Source: Flavobacteriaceae bacterium | GTDB lineage: Bacteria > Bacteroidota > Bacteroidia > Flavobacteriales > Flavobacteriaceae | Assembly (NCBI GenBank): GCA_018608735.1 | Contig: JABAYZ010000266.1 | Coordinates: forward strand, 1-11,353 | Length of the DNA stretch: 11,353 nt | Reading direction: 5' to 3' | Shown: piece after piece, positions 1-7,622 of the stretch | Numbering within the stretch: position 1 is the stretch's first letter | Layout: every line of letters starts with the position of its first letter | Program-made: the position numbers and the translations under genes | Notes under the pieces: model-generated | What the model saw: the letters and a program-made list of their open reading frames with translations, nothing else | Database searches by the model: none | What the model was told of the DNA's origin: nothing

Positions 1-1
1 G

Positions 2-1420
2 CCTGATAGGGTCGAAGAGACTGATGTAACCGGAATCGAAGTAGTATTAGAGCGTTTATATTTAGAGGGAAAAATATCAAAGGCTGGCGTCCAAGAATTA
101 ATAAATAAGATTCCAAATCTCTCTAGTTTACAAATAATTAATGACAATTCAGAAGCTGACGCAATACTCGTTTCAGGTAAAAACGAGACAATAATTAATT
201 TAAGAAAAATGCTTTCGGATCTTGATGTACCTCAGGTATCAGAAAAGCCGATATCACCCAATCCAAAAACGGCAGGAGATCCAGTTAACTTAGAAGAACT
301 ATCCGAGGAAAAATTTTCAATACTCAAAGTAATCGACTTAAATTTTGCTGATGCTGAAGAATTGGTCCAGACTTTGACACCCTTACTAGCTTCTGAATTA
401 AGTTCTAGCCGCCTAGACGTCTCGGCTCACCAAAGTGCCAACCAAGTAATTTTATCCGGTCCACCGGGCCTGCTATCACACGCCGAAGCAATAATTACTG
501 AAATGGATCGTATGCCAAGGCAAGTGTATGTTGACGCAATAATTGCTGAAATTTCAGACGACTCAATGCAAAAATTGGGTTTACAGTTTTCAATTAATGC
601 TGGGTCCTTTTCATCAAGCTTAGTGTCTGGGCAAACTGGAAATAACATCGGCGCTTTAGCCGGAGACGCTTTTTTAACTGGTGCAGTTGGTGGCATAATT
701 TCTATTGGAGCCGGTGCAAAAAAAATTCCAGATATTGGTATTATGATTGATGCCCTTCAAGGCGATACCGACAATCGAATACTCGCAACACCAAGCCTTA
801 TGACTACAGAAAATAAGGAAAGTACTATATTGATTGGCCAAAATGTTCCTTTCATAACGGGACAATTCACAAACCAACAGGGTAACGGATCGGCTCCATT
901 TCAGACAATTAAACGAGAAGATCTTGGAACTATACTCAAACTAAAGCCAAAAATTGGCAAAAACGGCGATATTGTTATGGAAATATGGCAGGAAATTTCA
1001 CGCATTGATCAGTCAGCTGCAGTGCTTAGTGATGTAGTAACGGTAAAGAGGCAAATCTCAACAGTAGTAAGCGCTAAGGAAGGAGAAACTGTGGCAATAG
1101 GAGGGCTACGAGTAGAACAGGAAGAAATTGGTGTTTCAAAAGTGCCTGTTCTTGGAGACTTGCCCGTACTGGGCATGCTTTTTAGACAAGAATCTTCCAA
1201 AACAGTAAGCAGGAATCTTGCAATATTCCTTAGACCAACCCTCGTATCGACTGAAGTTCAGCGGGCCCAAATTATTGAAACGTGGCGAACGGAATTAGGA
1301 AGTAAGCTTTTCAACTACGAAGACGAAAAAAAAATCTTCTCTAATACTCCAACACCAGTTGGGGAACGCTTACTTATTAAGTCTTTGAGGCCCAAAATGC
1401 GGCCGGTTGGTCGCAACTAA
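2..1420 (+). CDS. gspD: T2SS outer-membrane secretin GspD, 5' end missing
   Basis: GspD forms the multimeric outer-membrane channel through which folded proteins leave the periplasm. The frame is open to base 2, so the first ATG at 209 is internal and the visible part is the C-terminal 472 residues. An N-domain-type repeat covers roughly visible residues 10-78, and a second, N3-like one (LKVIDLNFADAEELVQTL) covers about 110-175. The secretin domain starts near residue 175 (VYVDAIIAEI), continues through ATPSLMTTEN and GQNVPFITG, and carries the signature VPVLGDLPVLGMLFR at residues 381-395. A short tail of about 60 residues follows, rich in charged residues; it could be the pilotin-binding S region, but I see no specific motif. 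Full-length GspD is usually 600-700 residues, so N0 and part of N1/N2 are off the window. Its TAA is directly followed by the gspE ATG. Confidence 0.96.
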   Translation, partial: PDRVEETDVTGIEVVLERLYLEGKISKAGVQELINKIPNLSSLQIINDNSEADAILVSGKNETIINLRKMLSDLDVPQVSEKPISPNPKTAGDPVNLEELSEEKFSILKVIDLNFADAEELVQTLTPLLASELSSSRLDVSAHQSANQVILSGPPGLLSHAEAIITEMDRMPRQVYVDAIIAEISDDSMQKLGLQFSINAGSFSSSLVSGQTGNNIGALAGDAFLTGAVGGIISIGAGAKKIPDIGIMIDALQGDTDNRILATPSLMTTENKESTILIGQNVPFITGQFTNQQGNGSAPFQTIKREDLGTILKLKPKIGKNGDIVMEIWQEISRIDQSAAVLSDVVTVKRQISTVVSAKEGETVAIGGLRVEQEEIGVSKVPVLGDLPVLGMLFRQESSKTVSRNLAIFLRPTLVSTEVQRAQIIETWRTELGSKLFNYEDEKKIFSNTPTPVGERLLIKSLRPKMRPVGRN

Positions 1421-2815
1421 ATGGCACTAGATAGCAAAAAATTAGAAAAATTTGGGATCGTCATAGACGATTCTCAGGCACCACCAGTCGCATATATTTC
1501 AGATGACTTAACACAGAGCATTTTACACGACATCAGACTTTCCTTCAAAGGCCAAATAAAATTTGAGAAGGTCGCAAGTAATTTTACATCAAATAACAAT
1601 ACTTCAGATCAAAATAATGTGGATATATTCACGGAAGTCGACCAGTACATTTCAGAAACTGAGTTCATGAGGTCAGCAGAAATTGCGCTTTCCGCAAATG
1701 ATGAAAATGACGCACCCATTGTAAAACTTTTTAATACTCTTTTATCTGCAGCCATATCAAAAAGTGCATCTGACCTACATATTGATCCAGTTGATGATCG
1801 ATTACTCATTAGGATGCGCATTGATGGCGTAATGACTAAATTTACAGACCTAGATCAACGTGTTGCTCAAATGATCATCGCCCGCATAAAGTTAGTTTCT
1901 AATTTAGATATTACCGAAAAACGCCTTCCACAGGATGGCCGTCTGAACGTTCGCTTTAAGGGTAATTCGATCGATATTAGAGTGGCAACTCTACCTACGA
2001 AAAGCGGCGAGCGCGTTGTCTTACGGTTCTTCTCAAATCAACTCACCCATTCTGATGTACATGACACATCGTTGCACAAAAACCACATAAATTCTTTGCT
2101 ATCTGCGATCGCAAACCAATCTGGTTTAATTTTAGTTTGTGGACCAACGGGGTCAGGAAAAACGACAACGATATATTCTTTGTTAAATACTTTGGTGGGT
2201 CGTGGGTTAAACATTATGACAGTCGAAGACCCTGTTGAAGTACAGATACCTCACATAATTCAAACTCAAGTTAATGAAAACGTTGGCTTTGATTTCGCAA
2301 AGGGTTTGCGATCGCTACTCCGAAACGATCCAGATGTGATATTAATAGGTGAAATTAGAGATGTTGATACTGCCGAAATTGCTGTAAGAGCTGCAATGAC
2401 CGGCCACCTTGTAATCTCGACAGTTCATGCCAACACTCCGGTAAGCGCTCTCAAAAGATTATCAAACCTTAATGTTGACTTATCACTTTTAGCTGATTGC
2501 CTACTGGGCGTATACTCTCAGCGACTTGTTCGAGTTTACTGCAAAAACTGCCAGAAATACTCGGTGCAATCCACATCACATCAAAGCGTTTTGCCCGCTT
2601 GTTTTGAAGGATGCACAAGTTGTAATAATACTGGGTTTAAAGGACGCGTACCGGTAATGTCCCACATGGAAATGAGCTCTGAGAATGCTCGCCTTTTAGA
2701 AGAGGATATATCAAAATTAGTTATTGAGGACACCCTAGAGAGTGAAGCTCTACGCCTGCATCAAGATGGTTTAACTTCGCTTTTTGAAATAAATAGACTC
2801 AAGCAGTATTTTTAA
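1421..2815 (+). CDS. gspE: T2SS cytoplasmic assembly ATPase GspE
   Basis: GspE is the hexameric ATPase that drives pseudopilus assembly from the cytoplasmic face. The 464 residues contain an N2E domain (SASDLHIDP, then RMRIDGV and RLPQDGRL), Walker A GPTGSGKTT at 241-249 (Lys247), an Asp-box region (MTVEDPVE), Walker B with DVILIGEIRD at 305-314 (Glu311) and a His box TGHLVISTVHAN at about 327-338. The zinc-binding tetracysteine motif of secretion ATPases is present: C374-x2-C377 and C398-x2-C401, followed by NNTGFKGR. All catalytic motifs are intact. The region before N2E is about 95 residues, somewhat shorter than in well-studied GspE proteins, and poorly conserved; this is where the family binds GspL. 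The ATG lies directly after the gspD TAA with no good Shine-Dalgarno sequence, which suggests translational coupling. Confidence 0.97.
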   Translation: MALDSKKLEKFGIVIDDSQAPPVAYISDDLTQSILHDIRLSFKGQIKFEKVASNFTSNNNTSDQNNVDIFTEVDQYISETEFMRSAEIALSANDENDAPIVKLFNTLLSAAISKSASDLHIDPVDDRLLIRMRIDGVMTKFTDLDQRVAQMIIARIKLVSNLDITEKRLPQDGRLNVRFKGNSIDIRVATLPTKSGERVVLRFFSNQLTHSDVHDTSLHKNHINSLLSAIANQSGLILVCGPTGSGKTTTIYSLLNTLVGRGLNIMTVEDPVEVQIPHIIQTQVNENVGFDFAKGLRSLLRNDPDVILIGEIRDVDTAEIAVRAAMTGHLVISTVHANTPVSALKRLSNLNVDLSLLADCLLGVYSQRLVRVYCKNCQKYSVQSTSHQSVLPACFEGCTSCNNTGFKGRVPVMSHMEMSSENARLLEEDISKLVIEDTLESEALRLHQDGLTSLFEINRLKQYF

Positions 2816-2817
2816 AA

Positions 2818-3975
2818 ATGAAATATTATTACAAAGCTCATACCCCAGAAGGCTCAAAGTCTGGAGTTTTAGAAGCGGCCTCAAAAAAAAATGCCGCGAA
2901 TTATTTAATATCAAATGGTTACAATGTAATAAAAATTCGAAAGGCAAAGAAGTTTAATCAAAAAAGTTTTTGGAATTTTGTTGAAACTTTAAGTGTTCTT
3001 TTAAACCAGAAAGTGATGCTCGCAGAAGCCCTACATCTATTAGGATCTTCAAAAATAGATTCTATCAGTAGTATATCACATTTTTTAAATGACGAGCTTT
3101 CAGAAGGGAATGATTTTTTTATATCGGTGGAAAATCTTTTTTCAGACGTGGAACCAGAGATAATTTCCTTACTCCGCGTGGGTTACGAGAATGGCGATCT
3201 TGTAAAATCACTTGAACTTGTGCTTAAAGCCAGAGCCGAAAAAACCGCATTTATAGCAGAAGTGCAAAAGGCTATCACGTACCCAGCATTTGTACTTATC
3301 GTTTCTATTGTTGTTTTAGTCATAATTTTTGACAACGTGCTGCCAGAATTTAAATTATTATTAAATTCAAATACACAAAATCCGCTGACGAGCTTTATCA
3401 TGTCTTTCGCTGGTAAGGGATATCAAACTTTAATCTCAGGATTTTGGTCCACAATAAGCATTTTATTTCTTTATGCATTAGCTGCTAGAAATTCCAAAAT
3501 TCGATTAGCAATCGAAAAATGTCTGGAGTACGTTCCTTTAATCAATGATCTTTTGCGGTTAAAAACGAAGCTAGCATTTTTACAAAACATATCGTTGGCG
3601 CTATGTTTGAAGAGCGACCTTAAAACTGCGATCCGGCTTTCGGTTAGCGCAACAACTAATGAATACCATAAAATTACACTTAAGAGGGTCGAAGAAGAAA
3701 TTTTTCAGGGAACTCAATTTGGAGATGCGCTGAAACGAACAAAGCTTTTCAACCAAATAGAGCTACTACGAATTTCTTTGGCAGAACAATCTGGTACGTT
3801 ACCTAAAGTATTCCAAAGTTTATTAGATATAAACCGGCAAAACCAACGGAAAAAATTAAATTTTCTGGTTCAATTACTTGGACCAGTTACTATTATATTA
3901 TTGGGCTGTTTGGTGTTTTTAGTGGCATTTACAGTCGTCACACCTATGATGACCATGCAGCAGACTGTAGGATAA
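2818..3975 (+). CDS. gspF: T2SS inner-membrane platform protein GspF
   Basis: GspF is the polytopic core of the inner-membrane platform that couples the ATPase to pseudopilin extraction. The 385 residues have the standard layout: an N-terminal cytoplasmic segment (YYYKAHTPEGSKSGVLEA, then an I-S-N-G-Y-N-V stretch, as in GspF/PilC), a first T2SF domain (about 45-156, with LLRVGYENGDL), a membrane helix at about 157-179, a second near 209-223, a second T2SF domain (about 235-353, with ISLAEQSGTL matching the usual GE.SG.L position) and a C-terminal membrane helix at about 354-378. Length is close to the family norm of about 400. It starts 2 bp after the gspE stop. The start matches the family N-terminus, although the ribosome site is weak. 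Confidence 0.96.
   Translation: MKYYYKAHTPEGSKSGVLEAASKKNAANYLISNGYNVIKIRKAKKFNQKSFWNFVETLSVLLNQKVMLAEALHLLGSSKIDSISSISHFLNDELSEGNDFFISVENLFSDVEPEIISLLRVGYENGDLVKSLELVLKARAEKTAFIAEVQKAITYPAFVLIVSIVVLVIIFDNVLPEFKLLLNSNTQNPLTSFIMSFAGKGYQTLISGFWSTISILFLYALAARNSKIRLAIEKCLEYVPLINDLLRLKTKLAFLQNISLALCLKSDLKTAIRLSVSATTNEYHKITLKRVEEEIFQGTQFGDALKRTKLFNQIELLRISLAEQSGTLPKVFQSLLDINRQNQRKKLNFLVQLLGPVTIILLGCLVFLVAFTVVTPMMTMQQTVG
3969..3972 (+). promoter_or_regulatory. Ribosome binding site of gspG
   Basis: AGGA lies 6 bases before the gspG ATG and overlaps the end of gspF (its TAA is 3973-3975). It is the clearest Shine-Dalgarno sequence inside the operon, which suits the major pseudopilin, normally the subunit needed in greatest amount. 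Confidence 0.6.
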
Positions 3976-3978
3976 GGT

Positions 3979-4392
3979 ATGAAAAAGTACGTAGAAACGC
4001 GTGTGAATGGCTTTACTTTAATAGAAATATTGGTCGCTTTAACAATCATTGGAGTACTTCTAACTTTCGTTGCGCCATTAGTATTAAATCGTCCAGATCA
4101 GGCGCGAAACTTGAAAGTAAAAAATGATTTTTCGGCAATAGAAACTGCAATGATTTTATATAGGTTAGATAACGGACGGTTTCCTAACAGTGATGAAGGT
4201 TTAAAAATACTAGTTAACAAAGAAAATGCCTCCGAGGGCTATCTTGCAAGAGCGCCCATTGATCCATGGGGAAATAGTTACAAATTATATTTCGACGCAT
4301 CTGGATCAGTGCAAATTAGGTCAGCTGGACCAGATGGTGTTTTTGACGAAACAGGTAATTCAGATGATAAGATTAGTAAAAAAATTCAATAG
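3979..4392 (+). CDS. gspG: T2SS major pseudopilin GspG
   Basis: GspG is the main subunit of the periplasmic pseudopilus. The 137-residue precursor has a short basic leader and a classic prepilin site, G11 before F12 (NGFTLIEILVALTIIG), with the conserved Glu at mature position +5 (Glu16) and the hydrophobic helix that follows. The globular part carries family landmarks: YRLDNGRFPNSDEGLKIL, then DPWGNSYKLYF, and near the C-terminus SAGPDGVFDETGNSDD. The last matches the acidic loop that binds structural calcium in GspG proteins. There are no cysteines, as is usual. It begins 3 bp after gspF and its 3' end overlaps gspH by 29 bp. Confidence 0.97.
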   Translation: MKKYVETRVNGFTLIEILVALTIIGVLLTFVAPLVLNRPDQARNLKVKNDFSAIETAMILYRLDNGRFPNSDEGLKILVNKENASEGYLARAPIDPWGNSYKLYFDASGSVQIRSAGPDGVFDETGNSDDKISKKIQ

Positions 4393-4735
4393 TTATAAAA
4401 GAATTACCGCATTCAGCCTGATTGAAATTTTGACAGTATTCGTAATTGTGGCGATTATTTTAACAGTCCCTAAATGGGCTGTCTTTGAAAATCGATTACT
4501 GAAAACAGCTGAAGACAGATTAACTTTGACACAAACTAGAATAGATTTGGCTTTATTACGTCAAGCAAGGTCGAGTTCAAAACAAATAATTGAAGTTAGT
4601 CTGAAACCATTATGCGATAGTGAGGAAATTTCGGTTTATTTAGGTGGATGGACAGAGCCCAAAGAAATGAGCTGCAAAAATAAAGACATCGAAATTGATG
4701 CTTTAGGTTTATTAAGTTTTAAGGACCCATCATGA
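4364..4735 (+). CDS. gspH: T2SS minor pseudopilin GspH
   Basis: This is a minor pseudopilin, assigned to GspH by its place between gspG and gspI and its prepilin N-terminus. I place the start at the ATG at 4364, giving 123 residues; the longer in-frame start at 4226 would put over 60 extra residues, encoded inside gspG, ahead of the signal. From 4364 the leader is basic, cleavage is expected between A16 and F17 (ITAFSLIEILTVF) and the +5 Glu is Glu21. An AGG about 8 bases upstream of the ATG could serve as ribosome site. Residue -1 is Ala, not the usual Gly. The globular part is short for GspH (usually 150 or more residues) and poorly conserved, with two Cys near the C-terminus (LCDSEE and SCKNKD) that could form a disulfide. 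Confidence 0.82.
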   Translation: MIRLVKKFNSYKRITAFSLIEILTVFVIVAIILTVPKWAVFENRLLKTAEDRLTLTQTRIDLALLRQARSSSKQIIEVSLKPLCDSEEISVYLGGWTEPKEMSCKNKDIEIDALGLLSFKDPS

Positions 4736-5022
4736 AAAGCAATGGCTTCATTCTTGTTGAGCTGCTAGTCGCCTTAACGATCTGTGCTATAACGATGGGG
4801 TTGTTTGTACACTCATCCAAAAACAGAGCACAAATGTTGGTTATTCTCGAAGAAAATTATTCGTTAGAACGGCTCAAGAATGATTTTTTAATTTTAGCAA
4901 AAATAAAAAAAATTGATGAGATAAATCCAAAACATTACCTGCCTCTGGCAATCGAGGTGTCGCGCAATGAAGTGGAAATAAAATCCCAAAGATTAAAGGA
5001 TACAGTCCTTCAAAATGATTAG
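4732..5022 (+). CDS. gspI: T2SS minor pseudopilin GspI
   Basis: GspI is a minor pseudopilin that with GspJ and GspK forms the tip complex initiating pseudopilus assembly. Its 96 residues begin with a five-residue leader and a canonical site, G5 before F6 (SNGFILVELLVALTI), with +5 Glu at residue 10. The first 20 mature residues form the membrane helix; the rest is charged and has no motif I can name. At 96 residues it is short for the family (typically about 120-130), so the C-terminal globular domain is trimmed. Its ATG overlaps the gspH TGA (ATGA), indicating translational coupling, and its 3' end overlaps gspJ by 8 bp. Confidence 0.85.
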   Translation: MKSNGFILVELLVALTICAITMGLFVHSSKNRAQMLVILEENYSLERLKNDFLILAKIKKIDEINPKHYLPLAIEVSRNEVEIKSQRLKDTVLQND

Positions 5023-5512
5023 ACGAAGCCGTATCACCGCTTTCACTCTATTAGAACTTCTAATTGCCCTGACGCTTTCAGGACTTCTAATAGTTATGAT
5101 TAATCAGCAAATTCAAAACTCTTTTTTTGCAGATTCAAGGTACAAAAACCAGCTCGAATACAGGTTAAAAATTGAAACTATCTTTGACTTTCTGTCAGCC
5201 GACATTTCTCAGTCCTCTTACTTCCCAGATGGCAAGAAATCGGTCAAGACGATCCAAGGCGATAAAAATATAAAAATAATAATTAAACGCTTTGGTTTAT
5301 CTCCAATTAACAAACAAATTTCGGGAATGACGGTTATCTGGACACTAGGGTCTGATGGGATCTCGAGAACAATTCGCTCAGATAGCACGTCCCAAACTAG
5401 ATATTTTTCGACTAAAAAAGTATTTAGCGAGTATAGAAACATAGATGACTCAACTCTGAGAGTAATTATCGAGAATGATAATTTCAGCAAATCAAAACTA
5501 TTTTTGCTATGA
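5015..5512 (+). CDS. gspJ: T2SS minor pseudopilin GspJ
   Basis: GspJ is a minor pseudopilin of the I-J-K tip complex. The 165-residue precursor has a basic leader (MIRRSR) and a prepilin site with Ala at -1: A9 before F10 (ITAFTLLELLIALTL), +5 Glu at Glu14. The following hydrophobic helix and the mostly beta-rich remainder fit GspJ, including FLSADISQSSYF and the segment around SPINKQISGMTVIWTL, which resembles the family's 'W/G...V.Y.L' region followed by ISRTIRS. Length is a little below the usual 190-200. It overlaps gspI by 8 bp upstream and shares an ATGA with gspK downstream. Confidence 0.86.
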   Translation: MIRRSRITAFTLLELLIALTLSGLLIVMINQQIQNSFFADSRYKNQLEYRLKIETIFDFLSADISQSSYFPDGKKSVKTIQGDKNIKIIIKRFGLSPINKQISGMTVIWTLGSDGISRTIRSDSTSQTRYFSTKKVFSEYRNIDDSTLRVIIENDNFSKSKLFLL

Positions 5513-6342
5513 ATAGAAGTTGGCGCCAAAAAGCATTTTTATTACCACTAGCACTCCTTAGTTTGATGCTCACGTCAATTATCGCGATAAATGGCTACAT
5601 CCTCATTCAAAACCATATAACGTCTCAATCTGAAGTTAAAACTATAGCTAAATTTATGAAACAGAGACGCATATTTGAAAACGCCGCAATTATCGGCCTT
5701 CCTAATAATAGTGAAACAGTTTCCTCTGAAATTCAAAACCTGTCTGGGATGTATAATCTTGCGTTATTATCGCATGTCGATGTAGAGGGCCGTACAAGCT
5801 TGATAGACGAGCATCTTACAATTTTAAAGGATTTGCTCTTGAATTGTGCTAGAATTGAGAGTCCTGGTGTTTTGGCTGATGCAATTGCCAATTACGTGGT
5901 CCGCAACAGCCCTGTCCAACTAGGCTTTGGCATTTTAGATCTAGTAAATGAACTAGATATTCCATTGGATATCGGGGTTAAACTGTTGCCCTGCCTACGT
6001 ATAGCTCCCAGATCGTATAAAGTTAATTTAAGCCTCACCAGTGCAACCACCCTGGGTAGTTATTTTGACCTGAATACCTCAACCTCTTTAAAACTGCGTA
6101 ACTTACTAAAAAATTACTCAATTCCAAACCATAGTGCGCTTGCTTCCTATCTTTCGAGTTCACATAAAGACCGTAACTTTTCTACCCTATTAATGGACAC
6201 TAAAATCACTAACGAAGTAGATCATAAGGCAATGTTACTATTTGAAAAAGGAGATACTTTTGCGTATATTGATATTATTAAAGAGGTTCCAAACAATTGG
6301 CGGATCAATCGTAGTTTTTTCCTGTGGACACCGATAGAATAG
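5509..6342 (+). CDS. gspK: T2SS minor pseudopilin GspK (tip subunit)
   Basis: GspK is the large minor pseudopilin thought to cap the pseudopilus. The 277 residues start with a basic leader, a possible cleavage site between A9 and F10 (RQKAFLLPLALL) and a membrane helix. The lack of Glu at +5 (Leu14 here) is a known hallmark of GspK. NLSGMYNLALL matches the family's D-x-x-G-R-x-N-L-N region, a helical domain follows, and LTSATTLGSYFDL matches the C-terminal N-x-N-T-A / S-x-Y-F area. It is shorter than typical GspK (about 310-330). The usual D-W-I-D-x-D acidic motif is replaced around IANYVVRNSPVQ. Two cysteines, C113 and C162, flank this region and could form a disulfide. ATGA overlap with gspJ. 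Confidence 0.85.
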   Translation: MNRSWRQKAFLLPLALLSLMLTSIIAINGYILIQNHITSQSEVKTIAKFMKQRRIFENAAIIGLPNNSETVSSEIQNLSGMYNLALLSHVDVEGRTSLIDEHLTILKDLLLNCARIESPGVLADAIANYVVRNSPVQLGFGILDLVNELDIPLDIGVKLLPCLRIAPRSYKVNLSLTSATTLGSYFDLNTSTSLKLRNLLKNYSIPNHSALASYLSSSHKDRNFSTLLMDTKITNEVDHKAMLLFEKGDTFAYIDIIKEVPNNWRINRSFFLWTPIE

Positions 6343-6346
6343 AAAA

Positions 6347-7249
6347 ATGAAAAAGATTTTCCGATTAGTGTCCCCAAAAATCTTAGAAGTATATAGCGTT
6401 CAGAGAAGCGGAAAACTTAGCCTCCTAAACGTGCAGGAGCCAACGCCAAAAAATTCATCAAAAATTAGACACCTCTTAATATCATCTGACTATTCAAATT
6501 GGGATACTACCCAAATTGAAAATGTCGCATACAAACCAAACCACGACAGTAATATTTTTGGGTCCAAATCACTCCTTAGAAACGAACATGTAGTTCTTAC
6601 AGAACCATTTTATAACTTGAATACTCAATATTGGGCCCAGGCATGGACACCTAAGGATAGCTTGAATTCAGTGTGGAAGTTAACATCAAAAAAGACTGTT
6701 GTATTTCCCGAAGCGTTAAACATTTCCGCCAGTGATGATAATAAATGCTGGCAATCTGGTCCTTTGCATCTAAAATACTCGAAGGAGACTGGCTTCTCAA
6801 GCATATTGCCAGAAACCATGGGTGACCAAGAAGTTTCAAAAACATTGGAGGGATTTTTCTTCTCACCAAACGTTAAATTTGAGCGACGTAGGTCAAAAAA
6901 TTCGTTCAGTGTTGCATTAAGTTCAATAACCTTTCTAGCTTGTGCGACTTTTGTATGGAACTACTCGTTGCAGGAAACTGTAAATGCATGGCTAAAGCCT
7001 CCGATAATTTATGAAAATCAGTTGAAAACCATCTCAATATTCCGCGATTATCAAAACCACATTTCTGATGGAAGTTTATCATCTGTAGAATTTGATCAGC
7101 GAAAGGGGTCGATGACTCTTATTTTTGTCAGTGGGGCTGAAGCAAAAAGTTTTCGGAATAAGATAATGCAGCTTCAAAATCGGAAAGGCGCTCCTAAATT
7201 ACAAATTAACAAAGACACGGTTATTTTAACCGTTGAGGTCCCGAAATGA
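6347..7249 (+). CDS. gspL: T2SS inner-membrane protein GspL (reduced)
   Basis: GspL links the cytoplasmic ATPase GspE to GspM and the periplasmic parts. The call rests on position between gspK and gspM and on the bitopic layout: about 185 cytoplasmic residues, one membrane helix at about 187-207 (FSVALSSITFLACATFVWNYS), then about 93 periplasmic residues. The final 75 or so (from ISIFRDYQNH through SLSSVEFDQRKGSMTLIF) look like the ferredoxin-like fold of GspL. The cytoplasmic part has none of the clear actin-like motifs I would expect, and the whole protein (300 residues) is well below the usual 380-420. It starts 4 bp after gspK with only a weak A-rich ribosome site, and its TGA overlaps the gspM ATG. 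Confidence 0.75.
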   Translation: MKKIFRLVSPKILEVYSVQRSGKLSLLNVQEPTPKNSSKIRHLLISSDYSNWDTTQIENVAYKPNHDSNIFGSKSLLRNEHVVLTEPFYNLNTQYWAQAWTPKDSLNSVWKLTSKKTVVFPEALNISASDDNKCWQSGPLHLKYSKETGFSSILPETMGDQEVSKTLEGFFFSPNVKFERRRSKNSFSVALSSITFLACATFVWNYSLQETVNAWLKPPIIYENQLKTISIFRDYQNHISDGSLSSVEFDQRKGSMTLIFVSGAEAKSFRNKIMQLQNRKGAPKLQINKDTVILTVEVPK

Positions 7250-7605
7250 CAAAATTTTTGACAATTATCTTACTGTTTCTTTCCTTAGGATTATTGGGCA
7301 CTGGTTTTTACTTTAAAAAATCATCTACGGAAATTATTGAGGCAGACTTACAATCTTTTTTATTGGATGAAATTGGCCAAGTACAATTAGAACAATGGAA
7401 AAAATATTTAAATGAGAAGATTTCTATCGATTATAAATCAGAAAAGCTTTTAGAAATCCAAGCTATAGGTGTATCCCACGACCGCGTGTCTGGCCTAATC
7501 AATAATTTTCAACTTATTAAATACGCCAAGCTACACAAGCTCAAATTACAGGGCGATCAGGATAACAGCTCTTTTAACATATCTGCTGTTCTTACATTGC
7601 CTTAG
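7246..7605 (+). CDS. gspM: T2SS inner-membrane protein GspM (short)
   Basis: GspM partners with GspL in the inner-membrane platform. The 119-residue protein has a single N-terminal membrane helix (about residues 3-22) with a short cytoplasmic start, a charged, probably helical linker, and a C-terminal segment from about 70 that reads as a small alpha/beta domain (LLEIQAIGVSHDRVSGLINN, then LHKLKLQ and FNISAVLTL). This resembles the ferredoxin-like domain of GspM. The family is weakly conserved, usually about 150-170 residues, so the assignment leans on gene order and topology. It overlaps gspL by ATGA and ends 17 bp before the peptidase gene. Confidence 0.72.
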   Translation: MTKFLTIILLFLSLGLLGTGFYFKKSSTEIIEADLQSFLLDEIGQVQLEQWKKYLNEKISIDYKSEKLLEIQAIGVSHDRVSGLINNFQLIKYAKLHKLKLQGDQDNSSFNISAVLTLP

Positions 7606-7622
7606 CATTTCAGGTTAAATTA

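Noticed and set aside
209..1420. Start of gspD at the ATG at 209
   Set aside because: The frame is open from base 2 and the upstream translation continues a secretin N domain, so 209 is internal and the gene is cut by the window edge.
2105..2315. Two GCGATCGC octamers (2105-2112 and 2308-2315), the cyanobacterial HIP1 palindrome
   Set aside because: Only two copies were noticed, both within gspE coding sequence, and the full T2SS argues against a cyanobacterium. Likely chance.
4226..4735. Longer gspH starting at 4226
   Set aside because: It would add 46 residues from within gspG ahead of the prepilin signal. The ATG at 4364 gives a normal leader of 16 residues.
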